This document shows, in pieces, positions 27,708 through 36,669 of a DNA stretch of 64,000 nt. The translations under genes were made by a program, and so were the position numbers. This stretch comes from a candidate division KSB3 bacterium (GTDB lineage Bacteria > Moduliflexota > Moduliflexia > Moduliflexales > Moduliflexaceae), in assembly GCA_002748425.1 (NCBI GenBank), contig PDSJ01000017.1, positions 82,353 through 146,352 on the forward strand, in the 5' to 3' direction. The notes beneath the pieces are model-generated. The model saw only the letters and a list, made by a program, of their open reading frames with translations, searched no databases and was not told the origin of the DNA. Each line of letters begins with the position of its first letter. The first letter of the stretch is position 1.

Positions 27708-28448
27708 ATGATGAACGAGAATCGACGTCTCTATGCGATAGTCAGCCTCTTATTCAGTGTGTTTGTGTTCTGCGCTTCAGCCGGGGAAGCCGAGATGAAA
27801 ACGTTCAGCCCGGCGTACGGGGAACTCATGACGATGCTGGAGAATTTCAGGCCGGAGAACAGCATCGATGTCAACATCGGAACAGAGTTCGAGGAGTACA
27901 AGATCGGAGATCCTTTTGAAATGCGCTTCATGACTAGCGAAGCATGCTATATCGTACTGATGAATATCTCGAGCGGTGGTGATATAACGTTTATTACGCC
28001 AAGTGCCGTAATGCCGGATAATAAAGTGGATGGAGGACGTGTGTATTCAACTCGAAGTGATTTTGATATGGACATCAAAGTCGCCGCGCCGGAAGGTATT
28101 GAGACGATCAATATTTTTTGCAGTTCGGAGCCTCTTGATCTGTTTCATTATGATGGCGAGAAAGAACCGTTATATACGATCAAGAGCTCTGACGAAGTCC
28201 GTCTCACAAAACTGATCGAGAATCTTAAACGGCTCGAACAAATCGATTGGTCCGGCAACAGTGTGAGCTTTAAGATTACCGATCCTGCAAGCACAAGACG
28301 GACGCGGGCAATCTTCAGGAAACGAGGTGGCGGAGCCTTGCTGCCGATTGGTTCGACCGGTACTACCGGCAAGTTTTTTCCTCCGATTGGAACAACTGGC
28401 ACGACCGGGAAATCAGAAAACAGGCCGTCAAACTCAGAACATGAGTAG
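27708..28448 (+). CDS. Secreted DUF4384-domain protein with Gly-Thr repeat tail
   Basis: 246 residues. Signal peptide at the start (LYAIVSLLFSVFVFCASAGEA). The middle matches the DUF4384 pattern: IGDPFEMRFMTSEACYIVLMNISSGGDITFITPS, later the IETINIFCSSEPLDLF stretch. DUF4384 proteins are exported and of unknown function, often near kinases, caspases or signalling proteins. The C-terminus has a duplicated unit, PIGSTGTTGK and PIGTTGTTGK, then a short hydrophilic end. The start is chosen at 27708 after AGGGAGGAGGAGG; ATG at 27711 is equally possible. It lies between pilU and a CHASE2 cyclase, the same direction. Confidence 0.75.
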   Translation: MMNENRRLYAIVSLLFSVFVFCASAGEAEMKTFSPAYGELMTMLENFRPENSIDVNIGTEFEEYKIGDPFEMRFMTSEACYIVLMNISSGGDITFITPSAVMPDNKVDGGRVYSTRSDFDMDIKVAAPEGIETINIFCSSEPLDLFHYDGEKEPLYTIKSSDEVRLTKLIENLKRLEQIDWSGNSVSFKITDPASTRRTRAIFRKRGGGALLPIGSTGTTGKFFPPIGTTGTTGKSENRPSNSEHE

Positions 28449-28565
28449 AGAGCTGGCTGAAGATCGTGCGCTGAGGGTCAGGGCGGATCTGTCCGGTGCG
28501 GTCGACATTGCGTCATGATGACAGGCGAGATCTTGTTGCTCAAACGTCCGTCATGCAATCACACT

Positions 28566-28587
28566 TTCCTGAAGAGTGAGTCAGGAA
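28566..28587. repeat. Stem-loop between the DUF4384 and CHASE2 genes
   Basis: Arms TTCCTGA and TCAGGAA with an 8-base loop, 118 bp after the DUF4384 stop. No T-run follows. Could end or stabilise the upstream transcript. Confidence 0.3.
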
Positions 28588-28648
28588 GCTTAGATGTGTC
28601 GCGGCATTCATGACGTGACGCCCAGTTCTCCGGAAACATTTCGCAGCT

Positions 28649-30790
28649 ATGAAACGCAAACGGATTCCCGGCAAGCGCTTTGCTCTGACTCTCAGCCTAA
28701 GTATGATTGCATTGAGCCTTGTGATCGTACTGAGCCTGCTCTTTCCAAACCAGTTTCGTGAGTGGGAAGAGAAATCTCTGGATTACCGTTTCCGTCTTTG
28801 TCCTGCTGTTCTGAAATCTTCACATATTACGCAGATCGGCATTGATGACAGGAGTCTGGATGCGGTCGGCGTCTGGCCCTGGGATCGTACATTTTATGCA
28901 CGTATGCTCGATATTCTCACAAAATTCGGCGTGAGAACCGTCGCTCTGGATATCCTTTTCCCCAGAAAATCTTCGCAAGCTGGGGATGCGGCCTTCCTGG
29001 CAAGCATCAGACAGGCCCGGAACGTCATTCTGTCCGCAGCGTTTCAGCTTATCGATCACCCCTGTTTTACCCAGCAGGAATACGCAGATTTTTTGCGACG
29101 TTTTCCACATACGCGGGAGATGCTCGAAGCGTTCAGCTCAAAGAACGCGCAGGGGAATCTCTGTATTGCCGTGGAACAGTTCTCCGATGAACAGCTCGAG
29201 ATGCTTGACGAACAAGCCTATGGTGATCTGATGATGAGCAACGAGTTTATTTATACCGGCGACGACGATCGTCAGCGTTTTGAAGAGCTGTTGCAGCATT
29301 TCCACTATCCGTTTTCCGTCAGCGATTTCGGCAGGATGTGGTATGCCAATCGTGTGCTGGCCCCCATGAAGGGCTTGGCAAAGGAGGCTGCCGGGCTTGG
29401 ACATATTACAGCCACTCCGGACTCTGACGGCGTGTTTCGGCGTGTTCCCCTGGTGATACGCGCTCAGCAGCAGCTGTTTCCTTCGTTGGCGCTTGCTTCG
29501 GCCCTCAAATTTCTTGATGTCGCGCCTCACAATGTCGTGCTTGTACCGGGAAAACACATTCTGCTCCGTGCGGCAAAATTTCCTGGCAGCACAGAGCGCG
29601 AAGACCTCCGTATTCCGGTTGACGAGCGTTTTCAACTTCGAGTGAACTTTCCCAAACAGCAACGTGTTCATTCGTTTATCGATGTGTTGGAGAGTCAAAA
29701 TTCCCCTGAGCTGTCTGCCGCACTGCAACGCGAATTTCAGGGCAGTATCTGTACGATTGGATATATTTCCACCGGCACAGGTGATATCGGGCCGACTCCG
29801 CTCGAAACCAATTATTCTCTGGCCGTTATTCATTCTGCTACGCTGAACACAATTCTGACAAAAAATTTTCTATACGAGACCAAATGGTATGTTACGTATG
29901 GAATCACCCTGCTGCTCTTGATCGGCATGTCCTTCATCTTTCATCGACTGTCGCCCCTGCGCTTTACGCTGGCTGTGATTTTGACGCTCAGCGGATATAT
30001 TGCCCTGAGTGTTTTCCTGTTTTATGCCTACGGTCTTATTCTTCCGGTGGTTTATCCGACTCTGTTCTCCTGGCTTCTCGCTTATACACTGCTGATCGTC
30101 TTTTGGTACGCTACCGATGAGCGCGAACGCAAACAGTTACGGTCGGCGTTCGGTACGTATGTCTCGCGGCAAATGCTGGCGCAGATCCTGGAGAATCCGA
30201 AAAGTCTGACCCTCAGCGGACGTCGAAAGGAATTGACAATCATGTTTTCCGATGTGCGCAAATTCAGTACGCTCTCTGACAAAATTGAGCCGGAAGTGAT
30301 TCACCGTCTGCTTAACATGTATTTCAGCCGCATGACAAATATTGCATTTAAATATGATGGATTTGTTGACAAATTTATCGGGGATGGCTTGTTATGTTTT
30401 TTTGGCGATCCGATTTCCTATCCAGATCATGCGTTACGAGGCGTTAAAGCTGCGATTGAAATGCAGAAAGCGGTGCGCGACATTGGACCGGAGATTCAGG
30501 AAAAATTCGGTTTGGACCCGATTGTTATCAGAATCGGCCTGAATACCGGCCATGTAATTGTCGGCAATATGGGGGCTTCCGAACGGATGGAGTATACTGT
30601 TCTGGGTAGCGAAGTCAATCTCGCCCAACGCTTGGAATCCTCTGCGACACCTGGTGAGATTATGATCAGTCAGAAGACCTATGAACAGGTGAAAAATTTT
30701 GTGAACACCCGTGATATGGGTGAAATTCACGTCAAAGGATTTCAACGTCCCATTAAAGTCTACGAAATCGAATTACCTTTCGAAGAATAA
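28649..30790 (+). CDS. CHASE2-domain class III adenylate cyclase
   Basis: 713 residues. An N-terminal membrane helix, a CHASE2 extracytoplasmic sensor (about 40-390; QIGIDDRSLDAVGVWPWDR, ALDILFP), three membrane helices (about 410-485), then the catalytic domain. Metal-binding aspartates are in FSDVRKFS (near 534) and FIGDGL (near 577). The purine-specifying lysine (VDKFIGD) and threonine (YTVLG), the EVN asparagine and QRLE arginine are all present, so cAMP rather than cGMP is the expected product. It probably senses an external signal through CHASE2. No cAMP receptor protein is in the window. Confidence 0.93.
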   Translation: MKRKRIPGKRFALTLSLSMIALSLVIVLSLLFPNQFREWEEKSLDYRFRLCPAVLKSSHITQIGIDDRSLDAVGVWPWDRTFYARMLDILTKFGVRTVALDILFPRKSSQAGDAAFLASIRQARNVILSAAFQLIDHPCFTQQEYADFLRRFPHTREMLEAFSSKNAQGNLCIAVEQFSDEQLEMLDEQAYGDLMMSNEFIYTGDDDRQRFEELLQHFHYPFSVSDFGRMWYANRVLAPMKGLAKEAAGLGHITATPDSDGVFRRVPLVIRAQQQLFPSLALASALKFLDVAPHNVVLVPGKHILLRAAKFPGSTEREDLRIPVDERFQLRVNFPKQQRVHSFIDVLESQNSPELSAALQREFQGSICTIGYISTGTGDIGPTPLETNYSLAVIHSATLNTILTKNFLYETKWYVTYGITLLLLIGMSFIFHRLSPLRFTLAVILTLSGYIALSVFLFYAYGLILPVVYPTLFSWLLAYTLLIVFWYATDERERKQLRSAFGTYVSRQMLAQILENPKSLTLSGRRKELTIMFSDVRKFSTLSDKIEPEVIHRLLNMYFSRMTNIAFKYDGFVDKFIGDGLLCFFGDPISYPDHALRGVKAAIEMQKAVRDIGPEIQEKFGLDPIVIRIGLNTGHVIVGNMGASERMEYTVLGSEVNLAQRLESSATPGEIMISQKTYEQVKNFVNTRDMGEIHVKGFQRPIKVYEIELPFEE

Positions 30791-30832
30791 GATTCTTCCT
30801 GCCGCCGTTGAGATTTCAGGCCTGCGTACGCG

Positions 30833-32203
30833 ATGGAACAACTCACGAAAAAATCGCTCGAAAAACTACCGCCATGTAATGTCGAGGCAGAACAGGCAGT
30901 GCTCGGAGCCGTTCTTCTCGATAATCATGCGATTTTAAAGGCCCTTGAGGTCTTTGATCCCGCTGATTTTTACCGCCCGAGCCATCTGAAGATTTTCGAT
31001 GCGATGTATGCTCTCAGCGAACGGGGAGATGTCATCGATCTGCTGGTGTTGCGCGATGAGCTGGAACGCAAAAAAGAGCTGGACAATGTTGGTGGTCCTG
31101 CGTACCTGGTCGGCCTGGTCGATGTGGTGCCTACGGCCGCTAATATCGAATATCATGCCAAAATCGTTCATGAAAAAGCCATTGCCCGCCGTTTGCTGAA
31201 CGCCTCGATTGAGATTGCGACCCGCTGCTATGATGAAGCTGAAGAGGTTGACAGCACCCTCGAGTATGCCGAGCAAAAGATTTTCGAAATTTCTGAAGGG
31301 CAGAACAAACAATCGTTTACCACTCTTGATGAGATTATCAAACGCGGGTTTGAAAAAATCGAAGAGCTGTCCGTTCGCAAAAGTCTGGTCACAGGAGTTC
31401 CCACCGGTTTTGTCGAACTCGATAAGCTGACATCCGGTTTTCAACCGTCGGATCTTGTGATTTTAGCAGCACGTCCTGCGATGGGCAAAACCTCGTTCTG
31501 TCTGAATATTGCGCAAAACCTGGGAGTGAAAGCCCAGGTGCCGACCGCGATTTTCAGCCTTGAAATGTCGAAAGAACAGCTAGGGATCCGGTTGCTCTGT
31601 GCTGAATCCAGGCTTGATTCGAATAAAGTGCGGATTGGCGCACTTGAAGACGAGGATTGGGAGCGTCTGACACACGCGTCGGAAGTCCTTTCCAGCGCTC
31701 CAATTTATATTGATGACACGCCAGCGATTTCCATCCTGGAAATGCGGGCCAAGTCGAAACGTTTGAAAATGGAGAAGGGGCTTGGAGCAATTATTCTCGA
31801 CTATTTACAGCTTATGGACTCCAGAACCCGGCGTGAGAACCGCCAACAGGAAATTACGGAAATCTCGCGGTCCTTAAAAAAACTTGCCAAGGAGCTCGAC
31901 GTTCCGGTCATTGCGCTTTCCCAACTCAGCCGCGCGGTTGAAAGCCGTCCCGATAAACGTCCTCAGCTCTCGGATCTCCGAGAATCTGGCGCGATCGAGC
32001 AGGATGCAGATATTGTGATGTTTATTTACCGGCCGGATGTCTATTTTGACGACGCGCCCGAGGGCATTGCGGAACTTATTATCGGCAAACAGCGCAACGG
32101 CCCGGTGGGGACAGTCGAATTGGCCTTTATTAAAGAATATACCCGCTTTGAAAACCTTGATACTCATCATCACGCGCCCGAAGAAGGGGGGAACGTCTTT
32201 TAG
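30833..32203 (+). CDS. dnaB: Replicative DNA helicase DnaB
   Basis: Hexameric helicase at the replication fork. 456 residues: N-terminal domain PCNVEAEQAVLGAVLLD, GGPAYLVGL, then RecA-like motor with Walker A ARPAMGKTSF (near residue 216), SLEMSKEQL, Walker B IILDYLQLM and SQLSRAVESR plus SDLRESGAIEQDAD. Intein-free. It is followed three bases later by two CorC/HlyC-type genes, a close spacing that suggests one transcript. This is not the usual rplI-dnaB context. Confidence 0.97.
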   Translation: MEQLTKKSLEKLPPCNVEAEQAVLGAVLLDNHAILKALEVFDPADFYRPSHLKIFDAMYALSERGDVIDLLVLRDELERKKELDNVGGPAYLVGLVDVVPTAANIEYHAKIVHEKAIARRLLNASIEIATRCYDEAEEVDSTLEYAEQKIFEISEGQNKQSFTTLDEIIKRGFEKIEELSVRKSLVTGVPTGFVELDKLTSGFQPSDLVILAARPAMGKTSFCLNIAQNLGVKAQVPTAIFSLEMSKEQLGIRLLCAESRLDSNKVRIGALEDEDWERLTHASEVLSSAPIYIDDTPAISILEMRAKSKRLKMEKGLGAIILDYLQLMDSRTRRENRQQEITEISRSLKKLAKELDVPVIALSQLSRAVESRPDKRPQLSDLRESGAIEQDADIVMFIYRPDVYFDDAPEGIAELIIGKQRNGPVGTVELAFIKEYTRFENLDTHHHAPEEGGNVF

Positions 32204-32206
32204 CGT

Positions 32207-33490
32207 ATGGAATTCTTCGTGAGTTCGTTTATTCTGCTTCTGTTTTTGCTGATGTGTTCCGCCTTTTTTTCCGGCAGTGAAACCGCCATGTTCTCGCTGA
32301 ATGCCATCCGGCTCCAGCGTCTTGAAAAAGAAGGGGCAACGCCTGCGGCCAGGATCGTTTCAAATTTTCTCAAACACCCCAGTAAACTTCTGGTCACCAT
32401 TTTGATCGGAAACGAAGTGGTCAATATTTTTGCTTCTTCAACAGCTGCGTCGTTCTGCGTACGATTTTTTGGCGAGCGCTTCGGGCCGATAATTGCCACC
32501 GCCGGCATGACGATTCTGCTGTTGATTTTTGGAGAAGTGACCCCGAAAACATTTGCCGTGCAGTTCCCCATGAAATATGCCTTTTTCGTCTCAAGGCCGC
32601 TGCAATTCTTTTCGAAAATCGTGTTTCCGGTCCGCGCGGTCCTGACCAGCATTGCCGACGCGATCCTGAGACTCATCGGCGGGTCCCGAAAAAGCCATGA
32701 ACGGCTTCTGACCGGTCAGGAGTTTCGGACCTTGCTTACTGTCAGCGAACGTGAAGGAGTGGTTGTGGCCGCTGAGAAAAAAATGATCGATAATCTTTTC
32801 GATTTCAGCGAAATGACGGTGAAAGAGATCATGATTCCCCGTACGGATATGCTCTGTTTTTCGCTTGACGACAGTTTCGCCGATATTCTTGAAAAATGCC
32901 GATCTGAGCTGCATGCCAGGGTGCCGGTTTACGAAGGGATGTTAGATAATATTGCCGGCGTTGTGTATGTCAAGGATCTGCTCCCTGTCATTCAAAAAGA
33001 GCCAGAAGACTTTACGTTACGGGATGTTTTGCGGGAGGCGTATTTTATCCCGGAAAGTAAAAAGGTTCAGGAACTGTTAAAGGATTTTCAGGCGAAAAAA
33101 ATTCATATTGCGATTGTTGTCGATGAATACGGTGGAACGTCCGGCTTGGTCTGCCTGGAAGATATTCTTGAAGAGATCGTCGGAGATATTTCGGATGAGT
33201 TTGACAAGAATAATCTGCCCTGGTGTGTCACAGTCGAGGAAGGGCGGCGTTATCGCGTCAACGCGATGATGCATATTCACGAATTCAATCAGGAGTTTCA
33301 TACTGATTTTTCTCAAGAATTCTACGGAACGGTTTCCGGACTTTTTCTTCATGAATCAGGACGTATTCCCAGGAAAGGTGATACCGTTACGATTGAGGAC
33401 CTTCGCTTAACGGTAAGCAAGCTTCGGAATATCAGAATTCTCGAAGTTCTTGTAGAACGGGAGCCCTTGAGAGAAAAGGAACGACCATGA
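32207..33490 (+). CDS. CorC/HlyC-type transporter-associated protein (CNNM, DUF21-CBS), first copy
   Basis: 427 residues. N-terminal DUF21 membrane domain (about 1-190, starting with a helix and FFSGSETAMFSLN), two CBS domains (about 205-335; IMIPRTDMLCF, HIAIVVDEYGGTSGLVCLEDILEEIVGDI), and a C-terminal CorC/HlyC domain. The family is linked to magnesium/cobalt efflux and, historically, haemolysis; this copy's substrate is not known. It begins 3 bp after dnaB and overlaps the next, homologous gene by 4 bp (ATGA). Confidence 0.92.
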   Translation: MEFFVSSFILLLFLLMCSAFFSGSETAMFSLNAIRLQRLEKEGATPAARIVSNFLKHPSKLLVTILIGNEVVNIFASSTAASFCVRFFGERFGPIIATAGMTILLLIFGEVTPKTFAVQFPMKYAFFVSRPLQFFSKIVFPVRAVLTSIADAILRLIGGSRKSHERLLTGQEFRTLLTVSEREGVVVAAEKKMIDNLFDFSEMTVKEIMIPRTDMLCFSLDDSFADILEKCRSELHARVPVYEGMLDNIAGVVYVKDLLPVIQKEPEDFTLRDVLREAYFIPESKKVQELLKDFQAKKIHIAIVVDEYGGTSGLVCLEDILEEIVGDISDEFDKNNLPWCVTVEEGRRYRVNAMMHIHEFNQEFHTDFSQEFYGTVSGLFLHESGRIPRKGDTVTIEDLRLTVSKLRNIRILEVLVEREPLREKERP

Positions 33491-34749
33491 CAGCATTGAT
33501 GGTGATTGAATACGCAGCGATTGTGTGTTGCGTACTGTTCGAAGGATTTTTTTCCGGATCGGAAATCGCGATTATCTCTGTGGATAAAATCAAACTGCGT
33601 CACCTGGTTTCGCTAGGCTCAAAAGGGGCAAAACAGGCTCAGCATATGCTTCATCAGCCAGAGCGTTTTCTGGGAACAACCCTGGTGGGGACAAACATTT
33701 CCGTGGTCCTCGCGTCTGTGCTTCTGACGACGATTTTTTCACAAATGCCGCGATTTTCACACAATGCCGAATTATATGTGGCACTTATTTTAACCCCCTT
33801 TGTCCTGCTTTTCGGCGAGATTATTCCCAAAAGCATTTTCCAGCAGCATGCCGATACGCTTGTCCCCATTATTGCCCGTCCTCTGCATGTCGCCTTTAAA
33901 GTGTTCTACCCTGTCGTCTTCTTGGTTTCGACGTTTACCAATGCTCTTTTAGCGATGCTTGGAGTCGAAAAGACTACGCAACGGCACAGTTTTACGCGGG
34001 ATGAGTTGAAATTTCTCGTCAAGACAGCTCCGCAAGCCGATGCTGAAGAACAGCATCGGCAGGAAATGATGCGCCGGGTGTTTGAGTTCGGCGACAGCAG
34101 CGTTGAAGAGATTCTGGTGCCGTTGGTTGAGGTGACTGCCTTAGAGAAAGGAACAAGTATTGCCGATGCTGTTCACACGGTGCAATCCTCCGGGTTCTCG
34201 CGTTTTCCGATTTATGAAGACCGTGTCGATCAGATTATCGGGGTCGTCCATGCTTTTGATCTCTTGCGTGCAACTGCTGATGACCGGCAGATCGATCCGT
34301 TTATCCGTAAAGCGTATTATGTGCCCAAAATGATGCCATTGGTGGACTTAGTGCGGAATATGCAACGTCACGGGACACAGATCGCAATTGTGGTGGATGA
34401 GTACGGTGGTTCTTTAGGGATGGTAACCCTTGAAGATTGCCTGGAAGAAATCGTTGGCGATATTGATGATGAATTCGATGAATTGGATGGTGAGATGTAT
34501 CAGAAACTCCCTGACGGCAGCTTTCGCGTGCATGCCAGAATGGAGATTGACGAAATCAATGCCAGCTTCGGCTTTGAACTGCCGGAAGATGGTTTTGAAA
34601 CCCTGGGCGGCTTTCTGCTGTCAGAGTTTCGTCATATTCCTCAGATCGGGGAAACATTAGAATGGCAGGGGCTTCGTTTTCGCGTTGAGGAAACGACGGC
34701 CCGTTCAGTCCTCTGGGTCAATGTGTGCCCTCTTGAGGAAGCAGAGTGA
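33487..34749 (+). CDS. CorC/HlyC-type transporter-associated protein (CNNM, DUF21-CBS), second copy
   Basis: 420 residues, same domain order as its upstream neighbour: DUF21 membrane domain (FFSGSEIAIISVDKIKLRHL), two CBS domains (ILVPLVEVTALEK, IAIVVDEYGGSLGMVTLEDCLEEIVGDI) and the CorC/HlyC domain. The translation start overlaps the first copy's stop, so they are coupled. Tandem pairs of this family are common and may form heterodimers. It ends 35 bp before a convergent gene. Confidence 0.92.
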   Translation: MTALMVIEYAAIVCCVLFEGFFSGSEIAIISVDKIKLRHLVSLGSKGAKQAQHMLHQPERFLGTTLVGTNISVVLASVLLTTIFSQMPRFSHNAELYVALILTPFVLLFGEIIPKSIFQQHADTLVPIIARPLHVAFKVFYPVVFLVSTFTNALLAMLGVEKTTQRHSFTRDELKFLVKTAPQADAEEQHRQEMMRRVFEFGDSSVEEILVPLVEVTALEKGTSIADAVHTVQSSGFSRFPIYEDRVDQIIGVVHAFDLLRATADDRQIDPFIRKAYYVPKMMPLVDLVRNMQRHGTQIAIVVDEYGGSLGMVTLEDCLEEIVGDIDDEFDELDGEMYQKLPDGSFRVHARMEIDEINASFGFELPEDGFETLGGFLLSEFRHIPQIGETLEWQGLRFRVEETTARSVLWVNVCPLEEAE

Positions 34750-34784
34750 CCGCTGCCCTTCTGACGGAAGAAGGGCGCACGGTG

Positions 34785-36242
34785 TTAGACGCCGCGATCA
34801 CGCCCTTTAAAGCTTTCGGTCGCTTCCAACGCCTTCCCGATACGGCCTTTGTTCATGACTCCGAGACTGCCAAGCATAATCCGTAAATCTGCGATGAAGC
34901 CAGTTGATCCTTTGAATCTGGGATCGTAGAAGAGAATTTCCTGCTGCAACTGCTGCGATTTGGTCAGGCCATAGTTCGTCTTACGCATGGAGATGCTTCC
35001 CGGACTGGTCATGCCTCCGGGGATAAAGCTCATCAGAGCTCCGGTCAGCCATTGTGTGTCCTGATCTGCGAGAATTTCATGTTCTGGCATGGTGCGAATG
35101 CCAAGCCCCCCCATATCTCCCAGGGCCACATTAAAAAATTGCAGAAATTCATCAGGCGAATTTTTACGCATCCAGTTCCCAAGTTCTGTCGCGCGAACCA
35201 CATCTCCGACGGTCATCGTGCGAATTTTAAAAATCAGGAAGCGCTGGAGACGAAAGGTAATCCTCGGCTGCATGAAAAATGCGCTGGACATCTTGATGCG
35301 CTCTGCCCCAGCATTTTTTTCCGGGTCCTCTCCGTCTGCGTCGAGATGCTCTACCTGCCATTCCGTCCGATGTTTTTGCGGCACAATATGATCCTTCACC
35401 GTCTGGATCCAGATCGCTAATATCAGTAATTCGAACAACGGGTGCCCGCATTTCAGAGCAATCCTGGCAAAGATGATGTCGGCAACCCGCATGAAGTGCC
35501 GATGAATCGCGACATAGACCTTGCTTGATTCTGTGAGAGGATGCTTCTTAAGGATTTGTCGAAGTTCGTCAACGGATCCAATCGCTGTCGGATCGAGGGT
35601 TCGCCGGCAAGCAGGCGTTCTCCGAAAACATTCTTTCAGCTTTGTACCCACAAAGCGGGGTAAGAGATCGAATAAAATGACATGCAGATGATGGCCGACA
35701 GACATTTTCATTAAGAACTTATAGGGGATCGTCCGGTATTCCTGAATCAACGGATCGTTTTCAATGACTTCATCCAGCTGAAGGTAGCGTTTTTGATAGT
35801 CGGAAATCGCTGTCAGCGAGAGCTGCTGTGTCGATAGACGACTTTCATGGGTCACGAAAATTAAGTCATACAAGCCCTGTTGTTCGATAAAATACGAGTA
35901 TAAAATGTCGAGCGCATCTTCCTGGACTTCCAGTGGGGTTTTCTGGAGTTTTTGAATGGTTTGACGAAACATCACCAGAAGCTCACTCAGTGAAAGATCC
36001 ACTTCTTCGGGGGAAAGGTCTTCGTAATCCAGCAGTTCAGGAGCTGGAGAATCAGGGTGAAGAAGTTCTTCGAGTAAGTCGATCAGGCTCAAAATTTTTT
36101 CCAGAATCAAACGTTTATTCTCTTCGTAATACGGGCTGTGTCTGCTTTCGCCGATCATGGCATGCACGTAATCGTGAATGCTTTTAGTACATGATTTGAT
36201 CGCAAACAATGTGCGGATTTTTTTTAGTAAAGACGTTTTCAT
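34785..36242 (-). CDS. Divergent phosphoglycosyl-transferase-like (bacterial sugar transferase) protein with long helical N-terminus
   Basis: 485 residues. Residues about 265-460 show the bacterial sugar transferase (PF02397) pattern: a hydrophobic helix with proline (GHPLFELLILAIWIQ), SSAFFMQPRITF in place of the usual FFRQ-RVG, FLIFKIRTM for YKFRTM, then GNWMRKNSPDEFLQFFNVALGDM with the catalytic Asp-Glu pair near 364-365, followed by GLGIR for GPRP, and YDPRFKGSTGFIADLRIML for the closing segment. It departs from the family in a roughly 40-residue insert after the helix and in losing the GPRP prolines. Residues 1-260 are helical, acidic and unrecognised. Predicted role: transfer of a sugar-1-phosphate to undecaprenyl phosphate; inference. 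It lies next to UDP-sugar genes. Confidence 0.6.
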   Translation of the reverse strand: MKTSLLKKIRTLFAIKSCTKSIHDYVHAMIGESRHSPYYEENKRLILEKILSLIDLLEELLHPDSPAPELLDYEDLSPEEVDLSLSELLVMFRQTIQKLQKTPLEVQEDALDILYSYFIEQQGLYDLIFVTHESRLSTQQLSLTAISDYQKRYLQLDEVIENDPLIQEYRTIPYKFLMKMSVGHHLHVILFDLLPRFVGTKLKECFRRTPACRRTLDPTAIGSVDELRQILKKHPLTESSKVYVAIHRHFMRVADIIFARIALKCGHPLFELLILAIWIQTVKDHIVPQKHRTEWQVEHLDADGEDPEKNAGAERIKMSSAFFMQPRITFRLQRFLIFKIRTMTVGDVVRATELGNWMRKNSPDEFLQFFNVALGDMGGLGIRTMPEHEILADQDTQWLTGALMSFIPGGMTSPGSISMRKTNYGLTKSQQLQQEILFYDPRFKGSTGFIADLRIMLGSLGVMNKGRIGKALEATESFKGRDRGV

Positions 36243-36669
36243 GAAAAGTTGCTGCCGCTCCTCATGCTGGTAATTTCGCAGGGCCTTCTTCTTTCGAAAG
36301 TCTCATAATTATGTATTATGTATGAAGTATAAAAAATCCTTCTGTCAAGTAAATTTCATAAGAAGATGCCTATTTCATCAATTATCGTCATATACAGCGG
36401 CAGCTCGGATTGGGACACGGACTGTTTTCAGAATGCAGTGCAGACTGCAGAGCTTCGTAACAGGCAATCGAAAGTGCCTCATCTATTGAGACACATCTTT
36501 GCGGGGTTTGAATAATACTATTTTCCGAACTCTATAGAAAGACGCGCTGAGCTGCCGAATGCCGGAGAAAATTATTGACTTTATTGCTCTCCTGTAGAGA
36601 TCGTTTCCCAGACTGTCGTTCCACACCCGTCATTGATTGTTTTGAGGAGAGGGAGGAGACAAGCTTCTT
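36243..36669. other. 427-bp gap between divergent genes
   Basis: No gene seen. On the minus strand a TTGACA lies at 36343-36348 (tgtcaa on plus) upstream of AT-rich TATACT/TACATAAT sequence, so the minus-strand promoter may be here. A forward TTGACT at 36575-36580 has no good -10. A purine-rich GGAGAGGGAGGAG precedes the next gene and is a strong ribosome binding site. Confidence 0.4.

Noticed and set aside
36590..36669. Possible riboswitch before the glucuronokinase gene
   Set aside because: Only a purine-rich ribosome binding site and short, unconvincing pairings are visible.
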